Of a DNA stretch of 64,000 nt, positions 62,629-64,000 are shown in pieces. The stretch covers positions 46,250,501 to 46,314,500 of the forward strand of contig NC_089980.1 of the NCBI RefSeq assembly GCF_036417845.1, in the 5' to 3' direction. Below the pieces are notes generated by a model that was given only the letters and a program-made list of their open reading frames with translations, was not told the DNA's origin and did no database searches. Each line of letters begins with the position of its first letter. Position 1 is the stretch's first letter. The translations under genes were made by a program, and so were the position numbers. This DNA comes from Apteryx mantelli. Lineage: Eukaryota > Chordata > Aves > Apterygiformes > Apterygidae.

Positions 62629-62720
62629 GAATTTGCAACTTAACCACAGGAAGGTTACGGCAGTTATCATCTCTTGCTTGCCACCACTGCACCAGTCACC
62701 TTTGCTAACCACCTTACCAG
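62629..62720 (+). repeat. Degenerate direct repeat, copy 2
   Basis: Partner of 62209-62300. In one frame the copies read DLQLDLRKDTTVISS and NLQLNHRKVTAVIIS, so the similarity extends to a shared reading frame of about 15 codons. Confidence 0.6.
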
Positions 62721-64000
62721 AAGAGATAGGATTTTGCATTCTGGTAACATGTAATACCCAGAAGGCAGCATGGCAGAGCCAGGAAATGCAGCTGACACAG
62801 TGGTACAGTGCGGTGATTTGCAAAATGTAAGAACTAAGAACTGGAGGGACATCCTTCATTTTTGTATGGCAACAACCATTTCATTTAAAGCCTGCTAAAA
62901 ACTGAAAATAAGTTTCATTCTTAGATTTGGTTGTTTGCCTTCACTGCTTCTATTGGCAGCAGAGCATTATCCTTCTGATAGTCAGGAATCTTCTTGCTTG
63001 CACCATACATACGCTACATTCATTGGCTCTTTTGCCAACATTTTCATTCAGCCTGACTAGATCTCTCACTGGGGTGCTTGCTGACTGGATTTAAGTAGCA
63101 GTAACATCATATCTCAGCTTTGCTTTTGCCAGGATGAATTCCTGCAGTTTTCTCTTGCGGCATGCGTTCCTATTCCCTGACCATCTTGACAGCCCATCTC
63201 TGCCTAAATTTCAGCCCAGATTCATCTTCTCTGAGCATGGATAACAAGAGCTATGTAAACCACCCTAACTGAGATTTTACTAGTCTCTGCACATTAGCAA
63301 TAATATTGTTGTTGCTGGAAACACCCTTATTTTTTCTCAGCAGATAGCGACAAGAAATACGTCATCACATTCAGTGCAATGCAGTGTACTTGGCAATATC
63401 CAGTATATTGTGTGCCCATTTCAAATGGCACATTTTCATCACCTCTAAGAACCATCAACAATAACTCACCTAGGCTTTTTTTAATGAGTTTTAATTTGAT
63501 GGTTAAGATTTGTAGATAAGAACTGGATAAGCCCTGTGCCAACAGGCCAGGCAGCTGCCTTCCAGGCCAAACAGATAAGGATGAGGAAGTCTGCACCTTG
63601 CTGAAAACCAAAGGCAAGGTTTCCCAGGGAAGCTTGTTCTGGTCGCCCCCCCCCCCTACATTTTTATTGCTGGGGTGCTCTGTGCTCATTAAAAACATCG
63701 GCTGGAGGGAGCATGTTACAACCTGCCAGCAGCTCCTTCCCTTTGACAGCTTCGAAGCCTGGGGACCCCTCAGCTCGCTGCGGTGTGACTCTGCAATGTG
63801 CACAGCTTGCTCTGGCATTGATGCAACTCTGCCAGCAAAGTCACACTTTCCAAAATGCTTTCAAATAATTTTTTAAATTCAAAATGCCTGTGCTGAAAGC
63901 AGAGTTTTAGGTAAAGAGCCTTGCAGCGGGAAGATTTCGATGGTCTTCAGGAGCAAGACCTGCTGTTGGGAGTCCCTCGGGATGCGGCTTGCGGCTGCCA
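62721..64000. other. Intergenic to the window end, nothing recognised
   Basis: No exon or mobile element can be supported. A run of 12 C is at 63645-63656. Frames of 92 codons (plus, 63598) and 163 codons (minus, 63327) overlap each other and have no recognisable motif. Confidence 0.5.
63645..63656. repeat. Poly-C run, 12 bases
   Basis: Twelve consecutive C. Confidence 0.9.

Noticed and set aside
1..64000. CRISPR arrays, operons, bacterial terminators, tRNA or rRNA genes
   Set aside because: The window is vertebrate nuclear DNA. No direct-repeat/spacer array and no cloverleaf or rRNA sequence was noticed.

Overview
This is a piece of vertebrate nuclear genome. The genes have introns with GT-AG splice sites, there is a large CpG island, and the clearest interspersed repeats are old fragments of CR1-type LINEs. 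Sparse repeats, CR1 remnants and compact introns suggest a bird, or less certainly another sauropsid. The species cannot be fixed from the sequence.

The one gene that can be read completely is CYP1B1, on the minus strand. Its coding sequence is in two exons (36189-35174 and 33416-32804). They join in frame into a 542-residue cytochrome P450 with the membrane anchor, proline hinge, I-helix threonine, ExxR and haem-cysteine motifs in the expected places. Intron 1 ends one base before the ATG, so the first exon is non-coding and lies in the CpG island (about 34.8-38.1 kb). The upstream part of the island holds two dioxin/xenobiotic response element cores 18 bp apart, which fits an AhR-inducible gene. 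The 3' UTR probably runs through the AT-rich stretch down to about 30.6 kb.

At the left end, a 54-bp reading frame behind a strong splice acceptor (4312-4365, plus strand) looks like the last coding exon of RMDN2, the tail-to-tail neighbour of CYP1B1 in other vertebrates. Between these genes, at 8.9-10.1 kb on the plus strand, four short open segments have matching splice phases. They end in a stop codon with two AATAAA signals within 80 bp. I do not recognise the protein. One of its splice donors reads AT instead of GT, so it may be an undescribed small gene, the 3' end of a larger one, or a recent pseudogene. It is the most interesting unexplained structure here.

The rest (about 10.1-30.6 kb and 38.1-64.0 kb) shows no gene I can support. 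It holds microsatellites, homopolymer runs, CR1 fragments, a perfect 24-bp palindrome, a degenerate pair of direct repeats near 62.2/62.6 kb, and a few GC-richer patches with long but uninterpretable reading frames.
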